Shown here piece after piece: positions 8,776 through 17,526 of a stretch of 64,000 nucleotides of DNA. Source of the stretch: Streptomyces sp. APSN-46.1 (GTDB lineage Bacteria; Actinomycetota; Actinomycetes; Streptomycetales; Streptomycetaceae). Position numbers and translations under genes: made by a program. The stretch is from assembly GCF_022815725.1 (NCBI RefSeq), contig NZ_JALGRF010000007.1:239877-303876 (forward strand). Direction: 5' to 3'. Every line of letters begins with the position of its first letter. The first letter of the stretch is position 1. The notes beneath the pieces were generated by a model. It made no database searches. It saw nothing but the letters and a program-made list of their open reading frames with translations, and had not been told where the DNA came from.

Positions 8776-9234
8776 ATGGGTTCGGTGCGCAAGGCGAGTG
8801 CCTGGTTGGGTCTCGTGGAGGACAGCGACGACGAGCGGTACTACGACGACGACTACGCGGAGGCGGTGGAGCGGCAGCACGGCTCGGTCTCCGGCCCCGG
8901 CGACCAGTGGGTCACCGACCCCCGGGTCCAGGTGGCCTCGGAGTCGGCCGTGGACCAGGGCCGGCGGATCGCGACCGTCACCCCGGACGGCTTCCGTGAC
9001 GCGCGCGGCATCGGCGAGCTGTTCCGCGAGGGTATCCCGGTGATCGTGAACCTGTCGTCCATGGACCCGGGCGACGCGAAGCGTGTCGTCGACTTCGCGG
9101 CCGGCCTGACCTTCGGGCTCCGCGGTTCGATCGAGCGGGTGGCGACCAGGGTCTTCCTGCTGACCCCGGCCGACACCCAGATCGTGAGCGGCGAGCCCGC
9201 CGGCCGCTCGCGCGACTTCTTCAACCAGAGCTGA
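8776..9234 (+). CDS. sepF: SepF-family cell division protein (paralogue)
   Basis: A 152-residue SepF protein: an N-terminal helix (MGSVRKASAWLGLV, probable membrane anchor), an acidic linker (EDSDDERYYDDDYAEA), then the SepF core at about 65-140 with the PVIVNLSSMD and RVVDFAAGL segments that form the dimer and the FtsZ-binding surface. SepF tethers FtsZ to the membrane at division septa. The main actinobacterial sepF lies in the dcw cluster beside ftsZ; this copy is outside it, so it is probably one of the extra Streptomyces SepF proteins. AGGAGG lies 7 bases before the ATG. It converges on the acyl-CoA dehydrogenase gene. Confidence 0.92.
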   Translation: MGSVRKASAWLGLVEDSDDERYYDDDYAEAVERQHGSVSGPGDQWVTDPRVQVASESAVDQGRRIATVTPDGFRDARGIGELFREGIPVIVNLSSMDPGDAKRVVDFAAGLTFGLRGSIERVATRVFLLTPADTQIVSGEPAGRSRDFFNQS

Positions 9235-9243
9235 GCAGGGCCC

Positions 9244-10416
9244 TCACCGGAAGGCGTCGAGCCCGGTGAGCGCCTTGCCCAGCACCAATTGGTGCATCTC
9301 GACGGTGCCCTCGTAGGTGAGGACCGATTCGAGGTTGGTGGCGTGTCGCATGACGGGGTATTCGAGCGAGATCCCGTTGGCCCCGAGGATGGTCCGCGCC
9401 GTGCGGCAGATCTCGATGGCCTCGCGGACGTTGTTGAGCTTGCCGAAACTGATCTGCTCGGGCCGCACAGTGCCCGCGTCCATCCGCCGCCCCAGGTGGT
9501 GGGCGAGCAGGATCCCCTTGTGGAGTTCGAGGGCCATGTCCGCCAGCTTGGCCTGGGTGAGCTGGAAGCCGCCGATCGGCTTCCCGAACTGCTCCCGCGT
9601 CTTCGCGTAGTCGAGCGCGGACTCGAAACTGGCGCGCGCCGCGCCCATCGATCCCCAGATGATCCCGTACCGCGCGTGGCTGAGGCAGCCGAGCGGTCCC
9701 TTGAGCCCGGTGACACCGGGGAGCACCGCGTCGGCGGGCAGCCGTACGTCGTCCATCACCAGCTCGCTCGTCACCGAGGCGCGCAGCGACCACTTGTGCT
9801 TGATCTCCGGTGCGGAGAAGCCTGCGCTGTCGGTGGGCACGGCGAACCCGCGGATCCCCTCGTCGGTCTGCGCCCACACGACGGCCACCGCCGCGACGCT
9901 GCCGTTGGTGATCCACATCTTGCGGCCGTTCAGCACCCAGTCGGCGCCGTCGCGCTTGGCGTACGTACGCATCGCGGCGGGGTCGGAGCCCACGTCGGGC
10001 TCGGTCAGCCCGAAGCAGCCGATCAGCTCGCCGGCCGCCATGCCGGGGAGCCAGCGCTGCTTCTGCTCCTCGGAGCCGTACTTCCAGATCGCGTACATGG
10101 CCAGCGAGCCCTGTACGGAGACCAGCGAGCGGATCCCGGAGTCGGCGGCCTCCAGCTCCAGGCAGGCCAGGCCGTACTGGACGGCGCTGGCGCCGGCGCA
10201 GCCGTATCCCTGGAGGGACATCCCGAGCGCGCCGATGGCGCCGAGCTCCCGGGCCAGTTCCCGGATCGCGGGCAGCTCGCCGCTCTCGTACCACTCGGCG
10301 ATGTGCGGCAGGACCCGGTCGGCGGCCCAGCCGCGGACGGTGTCCCGGACGGCGAGGTCCTCGGGCCCGAGGAGCTCGTCGAGCCCGAGCGGATCATGGG
10401 GCAGGAACGCGGACAC
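9244..10416 (-). CDS. gcdH: Acyl-CoA dehydrogenase, glutaryl-CoA dehydrogenase-like
   Basis: A 390-residue flavoprotein with the full acyl-CoA dehydrogenase fold. Motifs include GLTEPDVGSDPAAM and NGRKMWITNG (FAD/substrate loops) and YEGTVEMHQL, whose Glu369 is the expected catalytic base. The SGIRSLVSVQ segment contains the Arg that binds the distal carboxylate in glutaryl-CoA dehydrogenases, which would oxidise and decarboxylate glutaryl-CoA to crotonyl-CoA in lysine/tryptophan breakdown. GTG start with GGGAGG 5 bases upstream. It has no operon partner here. Another short-chain acyl-CoA dehydrogenase remains possible, but the substrate-site residues favour glutaryl-CoA. Confidence 0.88.
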   Translation of the reverse strand: MSAFLPHDPLGLDELLGPEDLAVRDTVRGWAADRVLPHIAEWYESGELPAIRELARELGAIGALGMSLQGYGCAGASAVQYGLACLELEAADSGIRSLVSVQGSLAMYAIWKYGSEEQKQRWLPGMAAGELIGCFGLTEPDVGSDPAAMRTYAKRDGADWVLNGRKMWITNGSVAAVAVVWAQTDEGIRGFAVPTDSAGFSAPEIKHKWSLRASVTSELVMDDVRLPADAVLPGVTGLKGPLGCLSHARYGIIWGSMGAARASFESALDYAKTREQFGKPIGGFQLTQAKLADMALELHKGILLAHHLGRRMDAGTVRPEQISFGKLNNVREAIEICRTARTILGANGISLEYPVMRHATNLESVLTYEGTVEMHQLVLGKALTGLDAFR

Positions 10417-10530
10417 TGGGCCTCCCGGCGGCCTGAATACGGAACCTAGCAGCGCAAGTTTTCACGCTCCGCCGACGCTATGCGCCTCCGCCGAGCAAAT
10501 CCAGCCCCGAAGTCTCAGCCCCGCACTTTC

Positions 10531-10690
10531 AGCCCCGCCGGCGTTTGAGGCTCCCCGCCCGCAGCCAACCGGCTCCGCCGCAGTCTCCGCCCCGCCGCCG
10601 ACCGAGGCGCGGGGTCCGCGCCAACCGGCTCCGCCGCAGTTTCAGCCTCGCCGGCGATTGAGGCGCGGGGTCCGGGGCAGCGCCCCGGCG
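10531..10690. repeat. Dispersed intergenic repeat, locus A
   Basis: The roughly 300-base gap between the acyl-CoA dehydrogenase and MFS genes is filled with copies of the repeat family whose core is GCCGGCGTTTGAGG (10537-10550; a variant at 10651-10664 followed by GCGCGGGGTCCGGGG). A separate exact 21-base direct repeat occurs at 10564-10584 and 10620-10640. Related elements lie at 38.8, 50.3 and 56.2 kb. No gene is seen in the gap. Confidence 0.8.
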
Positions 10691-10717
10691 GCGGCGCCGC
10701 TCCGGAGGACCCGGCGG

Positions 10718-12394
10718 TCAGCCCGCGTGCTCGACCGGGGACGGCCGCGCCTCACCCGTCGCCTGCGCGGGCAGCCGCACCGGCTCGGGCGGCGCCATAC
10801 CCTCCACCGCCCCGCATTCCATGGCCCGCGGCAGCTTCAGCGCCATCACCGCGCCCGCGAGCAGCAGCCCCGCGCTCACCAGCAGCGTCACGTGCAGCCC
10901 GTGCACGAAGGAGTGCCGCGCCGCGGCGTACAGCGAGGCCCCCGCCGGCCCCCCGAGGTGCGCGGCGATCTGGTAGGCCTCGCCCAGAGAGTTCGCCGCG
11001 CCCGCCGAGTCCGCCGCCGGAACCCCCGGCACCCGCGCGAGCCCCGGCGCGTACGCCGCGTTCATGACGCTGCCGAGCAGGGCGATGCCCATCCCCGCGC
11101 CCAGCTGGTACGAGGTCTCGCCGATCGAGGCGGCGCCGCCCGCCGTGGCCACCGGCGCCTCGCTCAGCATGGACTCGTACGCGGCGAACAGCGTGGTCTG
11201 CAGCCCGAAGCCGAGCAGGATGAACCCCACCGTGAGCAGCACCGGCCGGTCCTGCTGCCCCATCAGCGTCAGCAGCAGCACCGCGAAGGCGGTCAGCAGG
11301 AAGCCCGAGGACACCATCGTGCGCGGCCCGATCCGGGCCAGGGTGTAGGACCCGGTGGCGCCGGCGGCCATGGCGGCGAAGGTGAGCGGCAGCAGCCGCA
11401 GCCCCGTCTCCAGCGGGCTGAGGTGCAGCACCAGCTGGAGGTACTGCACGGCGATCAGCTCCAGGCCGACCAGCGCCAGCATGGCGAGCACGATGCAGCC
11501 GACGGACGTGGAGAAGGCGGCCCGCGAGAACATCCGCATGTCGATCAGCGGGTGCGCCCGCCGCTTCTGCCGCCGGACGAACAGCACTAGCAGCGCCACC
11601 CCGAGCAGCAGCGGGACCAGCGACCCGGCGTCGGCCAGGTGCCGCTCCGCGCCGATCCGCTTGACCCCGAGGACCGCGCCGAGCACACCGGCGGCGGCCA
11701 TCAGCGCGCCGAGCACGTCCCACGGCCCGTCGGAGGAGCCCTTCGACTCCGGCAGCAGCCAGCGGCCGAGCGGCAGGATCAGCGCCATGAGCGGGATGTT
11801 GATGAGGAAGACCGAGCCCCACCAGAAGTGCTCGACGAGGAAGCCGCCGAGTACGGGCCCGCCGGCCGCCCCGATCGCGGCGACGGCCGTCCAGATGCCG
11901 ATGGCGAGGGCCCGCTCGCGCCGGTCGGGGAAGACCTGGCGCAGGATCGACAGCGTGGCGGGCATGATCATCGCGCCGCCGATGCCGAGCAGGGCGCGGG
12001 CGGCGATGAGGACGTGCGCGTTGTCGGCCAGGGCGGCGATCGCCGAGGCGACGCCGAAGAGTCCGTAGCCGAGGAGCAATATCCGGCGGCGGCCGACCCG
12101 GTCGCCGAGGGTGCCGAAGAGGATCAGCAGCGCGGCGCAGACCAGGGGGTAGGCGTCGACGATCCAGAGGAGTTCGATCGGGCCGGGGCGCAGGTCCTCG
12201 GTGAGGGACGGGACGGCCACGTGCAGGATCGTCGCGTCGAGCGCGACGAGGACCAGGCTGACGCAGAGGACGGCGAGGACGAGCCAGCGGTTGGCCCCGC
12301 CGGACACCGCGTGCATCCGCTGCCGGAGGGAGGGAGCCGGGTGGTCACCGGCGCAGCCGGCGGACCTGCGGTCGGCCGCGTTCGTCCCCGACAT
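10718..12394 (-). CDS. MFS transporter, DHA2 (14-TM) multidrug exporter
   Basis: A 558-residue membrane protein. The ATG at 12394 has GGGAGG 7 bases upstream, so the longer reading is rejected. Motif A appears as GTLGDRVGRRR and the antiporter motif C as GPVLGGFL; about 14 hydrophobic segments fit the DHA2 family (EmrB/QacA/SmvA group) of proton-driven drug or toxin exporters. The C-terminus is a short Pro/Glu cytoplasmic tail. It stands alone, divergent from a membrane glycosyltransferase, with no adjacent TetR/MarR regulator. The substrate cannot be read from the sequence. Confidence 0.9.
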   Translation of the reverse strand: MSGTNAADRRSAGCAGDHPAPSLRQRMHAVSGGANRWLVLAVLCVSLVLVALDATILHVAVPSLTEDLRPGPIELLWIVDAYPLVCAALLILFGTLGDRVGRRRILLLGYGLFGVASAIAALADNAHVLIAARALLGIGGAMIMPATLSILRQVFPDRRERALAIGIWTAVAAIGAAGGPVLGGFLVEHFWWGSVFLINIPLMALILPLGRWLLPESKGSSDGPWDVLGALMAAAGVLGAVLGVKRIGAERHLADAGSLVPLLLGVALLVLFVRRQKRRAHPLIDMRMFSRAAFSTSVGCIVLAMLALVGLELIAVQYLQLVLHLSPLETGLRLLPLTFAAMAAGATGSYTLARIGPRTMVSSGFLLTAFAVLLLTLMGQQDRPVLLTVGFILLGFGLQTTLFAAYESMLSEAPVATAGGAASIGETSYQLGAGMGIALLGSVMNAAYAPGLARVPGVPAADSAGAANSLGEAYQIAAHLGGPAGASLYAAARHSFVHGLHVTLLVSAGLLLAGAVMALKLPRAMECGAVEGMAPPEPVRLPAQATGEARPSPVEHAG

Positions 12395-12699
12395 CCATGT
12401 ACCTCCCAGGTGAGCCCTCACACTCGGCGGACCAGCGTCTGGCGGAGCCGCTGGGGTGTGGTGCGCAGTGCGGCGTCCTACGGGGTCCGGCATCGACGTG
12501 CGAGTGAACGGTCAGCGTACGCGAGTTCGCTGGTCCCACACGTGGTCAAGCTCTCATCCCGGCGGCGGTCGCCGTGTGGTGTGCGCCACTCTCGCCCGGG
12601 CCCTCGCCCAGGACCCCTCACCTCGCCCTTCCCCCGCGTACACGGCTGCTCACGGCCCGTGGTTCCGACCGTCCCGCCCCTGCGGTGCCACCGATAATC
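12395..12699. other. 305-base divergent promoter region
   Basis: Lies between the divergent MFS and mannosyltransferase genes. A GATAAT box at 12693-12698 just before the right-hand gene is the only promoter-like element noticed. No repeat, operator or RNA gene is apparent. Confidence 0.4.
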
Positions 12700-13815
12700 A
12701 TGCCTGTGAAAGATCTTGGATTTCGCCGGGCCGCGCCCGCGCTGGCCGTCTTCGCGGCGGTCCGCCTGCTCGGGCTGACCGTGCTCGGCGTGTGGGGAGC
12801 GGCGGCCGGAAGCAGCCCGCACACGCTGCTGTCGGCGCGCTGGGACTCCCTCTGGTACGCCCGGATCGCCGCCGAGGGATACGGGTACGAGGTGGTCCTC
12901 CCGAACGGGGCCGTCCACTCGAACCTGGCCTTCTTCCCGCTGCTGCCCTGGCTGGAGCGACTGGTGGCGGCGCCGACCGGGCTGTCCCACGGCTCCGCGG
13001 GCCTGGTGGTCTCGGCGGTCGCCGGGCCGGCCGCGGCCTGGGGGATCTTCGCGGTCGCCGACCTCCTCCACGGCCGCCGCGCCGGGGTCCTCGCCGTGGC
13101 GGCCTGGGCGGCGCTGCCCGTCGGCATCGTGCTGTCCATGGCGTACAGCGAGGCGCTGTTCACCGCGCTCGCCGCCTGGGCGGTGTACGGGGCGCTGCGC
13201 GCGCGGTGGCTCACGGCGGGCCTCCTCGCGGCCGGGGCCGGGCTGACCCGCCCGGTCGGCGCCGCGGTCGTGGCGGCCGTGTGGGTGGCCGCCGTGCTCG
13301 CCCTGCGGCGGGGGGAGCGGTCCTGGCGGATGGCGGCCGGGGTGCTGCTGGCCCCGCTGGGGGCGGCGGCGTACGTGCTGTGGGTCGGGGCGCGCACCGG
13401 CGGCGGACTGCTCGGGTACCTGGACGTACAGGGCGGCTGGGGCAACGGCTTCGACGGCGGCTGGGCCTTCGCCCGTTTCATCGGCGCGCGGCTGGCCTCC
13501 TCCGCCTTCCTCGCGGGCGTCGGGCTGATCGCGGGCGTCGCGCTGGTGCTGTGGCTGTACGCGCTGTGCGTACGGCAGCGGCAGCCGGCCGCGCTGCTCG
13601 TGTACTGCGGGATCGTGGTGGCCCTCGCCCTGTGCGCGTCGGGGTACTTCGGCTCCAAGCCCCGGCTGCTGCTGCCGGCGTTCCCCCTGATGTTCCCGGT
13701 GGCGGTGGCGCTGGCCCGGTGGCGGACCGGGCGGGCGGCCGCGGCGCTGGGGGCGGCGGCCGCGGCCTCGGCGGTGTACGGGGCGTTCTGGCTGAACGGG
13801 TCGGGGCCGCCGTAA
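12700..13815 (+). CDS. PIG-V-like membrane mannosyltransferase (GT-C)
   Basis: A 371-residue polytopic protein of about 9-10 hydrophobic segments. The first extracytoplasmic loop has RWDSLWYARIA, the Asp-containing signature of PIG-V/GT-C mannosyltransferases that use polyprenyl-phosphate sugars. It probably adds mannose to lipid-linked or secreted acceptors; acceptor unknown. The ATG at 12700 is used, but the in-frame GTG at 12706 lies about 8 bases after a GATAAT box (12693-12698) and may be the leaderless start. It stands alone. Confidence 0.75.
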   Translation: MPVKDLGFRRAAPALAVFAAVRLLGLTVLGVWGAAAGSSPHTLLSARWDSLWYARIAAEGYGYEVVLPNGAVHSNLAFFPLLPWLERLVAAPTGLSHGSAGLVVSAVAGPAAAWGIFAVADLLHGRRAGVLAVAAWAALPVGIVLSMAYSEALFTALAAWAVYGALRARWLTAGLLAAGAGLTRPVGAAVVAAVWVAAVLALRRGERSWRMAAGVLLAPLGAAAYVLWVGARTGGGLLGYLDVQGGWGNGFDGGWAFARFIGARLASSAFLAGVGLIAGVALVLWLYALCVRQRQPAALLVYCGIVVALALCASGYFGSKPRLLLPAFPLMFPVAVALARWRTGRAAAALGAAAAASAVYGAFWLNGSGPP

Positions 13816-14021
13816 GGAGGGCGCCGAAAGGAATTCGACCTGCCGGAATAAGGTTCGGGTAAGCGCGGGAAACAATAGCCGGACGGTGAATCACCGCGGC
13901 TCCAACCAATGCCACGACAAAGGGAATTAAGTACCGCGTGAGACCAACTCCACATCACATGGTCATCACAAACCCCGTGATTCGACCGGGCTGAGCAGCG
14001 TCGCGCGGTAACGTCGATTCA

Positions 14022-15092
14022 GTGCGTACCGAACATTTCCTGACCCGTCTGGACCGGGCGTTCGCCCGGCTCGACCGGGAACCAGAGCGACCGGCTCATC
14101 TGCAAACGCCGCGGATGAGCCGGCACCGCGTCGTGCTCCTGGCCTCGACCCTGGCCTTCTACCTCGCCATGGTGGTGGCCGTGCTGACCACCTCCTGGCT
14201 GGTCCGGCTGGACTGGCAGATCATGTTCTTCCGGCCCTACGAGCAGTGGCCGCAGCTGCACGCCTTCCTCGACTACCTCGTCGTACTCGGCCAGCGCGGA
14301 CCCACCGCGGTCATGGTCGCGGCCTGGCTCGGCTGGCGCTCCTGGCGCCAGCACACCCTGCGCCCGCTGATCACCCTCGGCGTGGCGCTGCTGCTCCTCA
14401 ACATCACCGTGGGCGCCGTCAAGCTCGGCCTCGGCCGGCTCGGCCCGCACTACGCCACCACGATCGGCTCCGCCGAGCTCTTCGCCGGCGGCGATATATT
14501 CCCCTCCGGCCACACCGCCAACGCCGTCGTGACCTGGGGAATCCTGGCCTATCTGGCCTCGACCGCGATCACCCGGCGGGTGCTGTCCGTGGTGTCCGCG
14601 GTCGTCTCGCTGAGCGTCGGCGCCACGACCGTGTACCTCGGCACCCACTGGGTCAGCGACGTGCTTCTCGGCTGGTCCGCAGGCCTGTTGATCCTGCTGG
14701 CGCTGCCCTGGTTCGAGCCGCTGATCGCCCGGATCGAGGCCTACGTCTTCGAAATCCGCGAGCGGATGCGCCGCCGCCTGGAGGCGGGAGGGGTGCCCGA
14801 GCCGGTCGCGGTCGCGCTCACCCCGCTGCTCTCCGCGGGCGGGAAGTGGCAGCGCCCGCGCCGACGACCTGCGGTGCCCGTGTCCCCGGCGGCGCGGCCC
14901 GCGCCGGCCGCCGCCCCGTCGGGGCACTCGCCGGTCACCGTCCGGCCCGCCGCGCACCTGCCCGGCCGGCCCCACGTGATCCGCTCCGAGCGCACCCCGG
15001 TCACTCCGGCCGGCAGCCGCCGCCCGGCACACACCGAGCGGGCGGGGGCCGGCGCGCGCGGGACCTCGGCCCATCCGGTCGTCGGCGGCTGA
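14022..15092 (+). CDS. PAP2 superfamily membrane phosphatase
   Basis: A 356-residue protein with about six membrane segments (37-59, 83-104, 115-135, 165-185, 187-205, 215-230) and the three PAP2 motifs: K134...R139 (KLGLGRLGP), PSGHT (161-165) and GTHWVSD (207-213) with catalytic His209 and Asp213. These enzymes remove phosphate from lipid pyrophosphates such as undecaprenyl pyrophosphate or phosphatidate. A long Pro/Ala/Arg tail from about 270 is variable and probably cytoplasmic. The GTG start appears leaderless, with a TAACGT box 8 bases upstream. A hairpin terminator follows. Confidence 0.9.
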   Translation: MRTEHFLTRLDRAFARLDREPERPAHLQTPRMSRHRVVLLASTLAFYLAMVVAVLTTSWLVRLDWQIMFFRPYEQWPQLHAFLDYLVVLGQRGPTAVMVAAWLGWRSWRQHTLRPLITLGVALLLLNITVGAVKLGLGRLGPHYATTIGSAELFAGGDIFPSGHTANAVVTWGILAYLASTAITRRVLSVVSAVVSLSVGATTVYLGTHWVSDVLLGWSAGLLILLALPWFEPLIARIEAYVFEIRERMRRRLEAGGVPEPVAVALTPLLSAGGKWQRPRRRPAVPVSPAARPAPAAAPSGHSPVTVRPAAHLPGRPHVIRSERTPVTPAGSRRPAHTERAGAGARGTSAHPVVGG

Positions 15093-15458
15093 GCCGCCCG
15101 GCCCGCGGGGGCGGTACGCACGACTCCCCCCGCGGCACGCACCCACCCTCGCGGCGGGCCGGTCACCCTCCGGCCCGCCGCGGGCATTTGGGGCGGGGTC
15201 GTCCATTTGCCCAAGGCGTCAGCAACGCGCCGGGACGTTCGCCCATCCCGGGTCACGCTTGGGTCACGGAATGTCGACAGTTCTTTGACAGACACGCGTT
15301 CGCCCGAGTGGGCCCGAAAAGCGCGCACGGGCCGTTATTTTGCCGCGCGCGACACACCCGCCGGAGAGGTTCTCCCGAATTCCAGCGGAGAGTCAACGAA
15401 TTCCTGTAGAGGGATTGCCGACCGCTGATGCGGACCATGTGATTCCCCCTCACATTCC
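15093..15458. other. 366-base convergent intergenic region
   Basis: Separates the convergent PAP2 and WYL genes. Apart from the hairpin at 15150-15182 it has two GGTCACG direct repeats (15251 and 15262) and a TTGACA hexamer (15285-15290) without a clear partner box. The right half is unusually AT-rich for this genome. No gene is recognised. Confidence 0.45.
15150..15182 (+). terminator. Terminator after PAP2 gene
   Basis: A perfect 13-bp stem (15150-15162 with 15170-15182, 7-base loop) lies 57 bases after the PAP2 stop codon. Confidence 0.65.
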
Positions 15459-16430
15459 TTACGTTTCCTTCACCGCCACGGCCCGTCCCAGCCGGTCCCG
15501 GGCGTCCCTGATCCGGTCGGTCAGCTCCGGCGGCTCGACCACCTCGAACTCACAGCCGAGCAGCATCAGGTGGATCACCAGCACATCGAGGCTCACCGCC
15601 CCGGTGCGCAGCAGACAGCTGTCCGCGTCGATCTCCTCCAGGGCGCCCTGCACCGGCCCGATGGTCCGCCGGGCCGCCTCCGCCGACACCCTCAGCCGCA
15701 CCACCGCCTGCGCCGCGTACGCGCGCTGCGCCACGCCCCGCGAGACGTACGCGGCGAGGTCCTCGGCGGGCGCGGGACGCGGGACGAAACGCGGGCCGTG
15801 CGGCGGTCTGGGCTCGATCCGGTCGGCGCGGAAGGTCCGCCAGTCCTCCCTCTCCAGGTCCCAGGCGACCAGGTACCAGCGCCGCTCGGTGCACACCAGC
15901 CGGTGCGGCTCCACCGTGCGGCGGGTGACGGCGCCCTCGTGGTCGCGGTACCCGAAGCGGAGCAGCTCGCTGTCCCGGCAGACAGAGGCGAGCTCGGTCA
16001 GCACGGACGCGTCGACGGTGGACCGCTGCGGCCCGCGCAGCATCGGCACGGTGAACTCGTTGAGCGCCGAGACCCGCCCCCGCAGCCGCCCCGGCAGCAC
16101 CTGCTCCAACTTGGCCAGGGCCCGTACGGAGGCCTCCCCGATCCCCTCGACCCCGTTCCCGGCGGCCGTCCGCAGCCCCACCGCGACGGCCACGGCCTCG
16201 TCGTCGTCCAGCAGCAGCGGCGGCAGCTCGGCCCCCGCGCCCAGCTGGTACCCGCCGCCGGTGCCGGGACTGGCGTTCACCGGGTAGCCGAGCTCCCGCA
16301 GCCGGTCCACGTCTCGGCGCACCGTGCGCGGGGTGACACCGAGCCGCGCCGCGAGATCGGCCCCGGTCCATTCGCGGTGGGCCTGCAACAGGGACAGCAG
16401 GCGCAGCAGTCGTGCGGAGGTCTCCAACAT
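15459..16430 (-). CDS. WYL-domain transcriptional regulator (YafY family)
   Basis: A 323-residue protein. An N-terminal helix-turn-helix (about 1-55, with GADLAARLGVTPRTVRRDV) is followed by the WYL domain, whose RRWYLVAWD segment gives the family its name, and a WCX C-terminal region that ends in VEPPELTDRIRDA. WYL proteins bind ligands such as nucleic acids or nucleotides and act as repressors or activators. The ATG at 16430 is chosen because the HTH begins right after it; the longer reading is Gly/Arg-rich and unlike the family. No Shine-Dalgarno site is seen. It ends 86 bases from the Rpf gene on the same strand. Targets unknown. Confidence 0.88.
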   Translation of the reverse strand: MLETSARLLRLLSLLQAHREWTGADLAARLGVTPRTVRRDVDRLRELGYPVNASPGTGGGYQLGAGAELPPLLLDDDEAVAVAVGLRTAAGNGVEGIGEASVRALAKLEQVLPGRLRGRVSALNEFTVPMLRGPQRSTVDASVLTELASVCRDSELLRFGYRDHEGAVTRRTVEPHRLVCTERRWYLVAWDLEREDWRTFRADRIEPRPPHGPRFVPRPAPAEDLAAYVSRGVAQRAYAAQAVVRLRVSAEAARRTIGPVQGALEEIDADSCLLRTGAVSLDVLVIHLMLLGCEFEVVEPPELTDRIRDARDRLGRAVAVKET

Positions 16431-16516
16431 GCCGAGCAGTCTGCCGCTACCCCAGCCGCCTTCCCGCATCACCCCACCCCCGGGCACCGGCCCACCCCGG
16501 CGGACCGGAATCCCCG

Positions 16517-17227
16517 TCAGGGAACCGGGGCGGGCCCCGCAGGGGCCGGCGGAACGGCCGGAGCGGCGGGCCCCGCCGGAGCGGGGACCGGGTCCGGCTC
16601 CGCGGCCGGCAGGGCCAGCAGCGTGCCGACCGCGATCGCCTGCGGCCGCTCCCCGATCACCCCCCGGTTCGCCTCGTACAGCGCCCGCCACCCGCCCCGC
16701 ACCCGGCGGCGCCGCGCGATCGAATCCAGCGAGTCCCCCGCCCGCACCACATGCATCCGCCCCGCCAGCCCGTACCGCTTCGAGCACACCGGCCACGCGT
16801 CCCACCCCTGCGTGCCCACGAGCTCCTCCCCCACCCGGATCTGCTGCTCCCGGCTCGCCAGATCCGCCCGCGCCGCGAAGGCCAGCCCCCCGTACTCCTC
16901 CCAGGTCGGCTGCCAGAACTGCAGCCCCCCGTAGAACCCGTTCCCGGTGTTGACCGCCCACCGCCCGCTGCTCTCGCAGTCGGCCACGCAGTCCCAGGGC
17001 CACTCCCCGCCGGGCCCGCAGTCCCCGGGCCCGGTCCCGATCACCCCCGGCGAGCCGGGGTGCGCCGCCGCGGGCCCGGGCGCCGGTGGCGGCGGAGCGC
17101 CCGCGGCCGCCGCCACGGCCGGAACCCCCGGGAGCCCGCAGAATACGAAGACCAGCACGGCCGCGGCCGCCGGCACGGCCCGCCGGAGACGGACACCGAC
17201 ACGGAGGCGGAGGCGGAGATCGGGCAC
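16517..17227 (-). CDS. Secreted Rpf-like transglycosylase with LysM domain
   Basis: A 236-residue exported protein. A Sec signal peptide (about 1-40) is followed by a Pro/Ala linker, the Rpf catalytic domain (about 75-150; WDCVADCESSGRW, with Glu85 as catalytic acid, and FYGGLQFW), and a LysM peptidoglycan-binding domain (about 158-207; VVRAGDSLDSIARR ... GTLLALP). A low-complexity Pro/Ala tail ends it. Resuscitation-promoting factors cleave peptidoglycan during spore germination and growth. The GTG start lacks a clear ribosome site and is probably leaderless. I looked for the c-di-AMP (ydaO) riboswitch that controls some Streptomyces rpf genes and did not see it. Confidence 0.92.
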   Translation of the reverse strand: MPDLRLRLRVGVRLRRAVPAAAAVLVFVFCGLPGVPAVAAAAGAPPPPAPGPAAAHPGSPGVIGTGPGDCGPGGEWPWDCVADCESSGRWAVNTGNGFYGGLQFWQPTWEEYGGLAFAARADLASREQQIRVGEELVGTQGWDAWPVCSKRYGLAGRMHVVRAGDSLDSIARRRRVRGGWRALYEANRGVIGERPQAIAVGTLLALPAAEPDPVPAPAGPAAPAVPPAPAGPAPVP

Positions 17228-17526
17228 CGCGTCACGCTACGCAGGCCCCCGGGGCCCGCCCGGCCCGCCACGCGGCGCGCCCCTTTCGCCCCACCCGGAC
17301 GGCCGACCCGCCACCCCACCCCAACACGGCCAGCACCGGCCACCAACTGTGCACAACCAAACAACACTTGACAGGAAAACGAAGCCGCAGTCGGACCGTT
17401 CACTCCTCCGGGTGCCCGGTTCGATTCCGTTCCCTCAAACGGCGTGACCCCACCCACCGCTCCCCCGTTGAATCCGGCGAGCCGGGAAACCCCGGCCCCC
17501 GCACGCCTAGTCCGAGGAGCCACCCC
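17228..17526. other. 299-base divergent region between Rpf and 17527 genes
   Basis: A TTGACA hexamer (17368-17373) on the plus strand and several GC-rich inverted repeats close to the right-hand gene are seen. No named riboswitch or RNA gene could be identified by eye. Confidence 0.35.

Noticed and set aside
12693..12698. GATAAT as a proven promoter for the mannosyltransferase gene
   Set aside because: A convincing -35 element was not found at the right distance, so only a possible leaderless start is noted.
15253..15453. A 66-codon minus-strand frame in the gap downstream of the WYL gene
   Set aside because: No ribosome site, no recognisable fold, and composition unlike neighbouring genes.
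17228..17526. Possible ydaO (c-di-AMP) riboswitch upstream of the Rpf gene
   Set aside because: The conserved blocks of that riboswitch were not seen on the minus strand; a covariance-model search would settle it.
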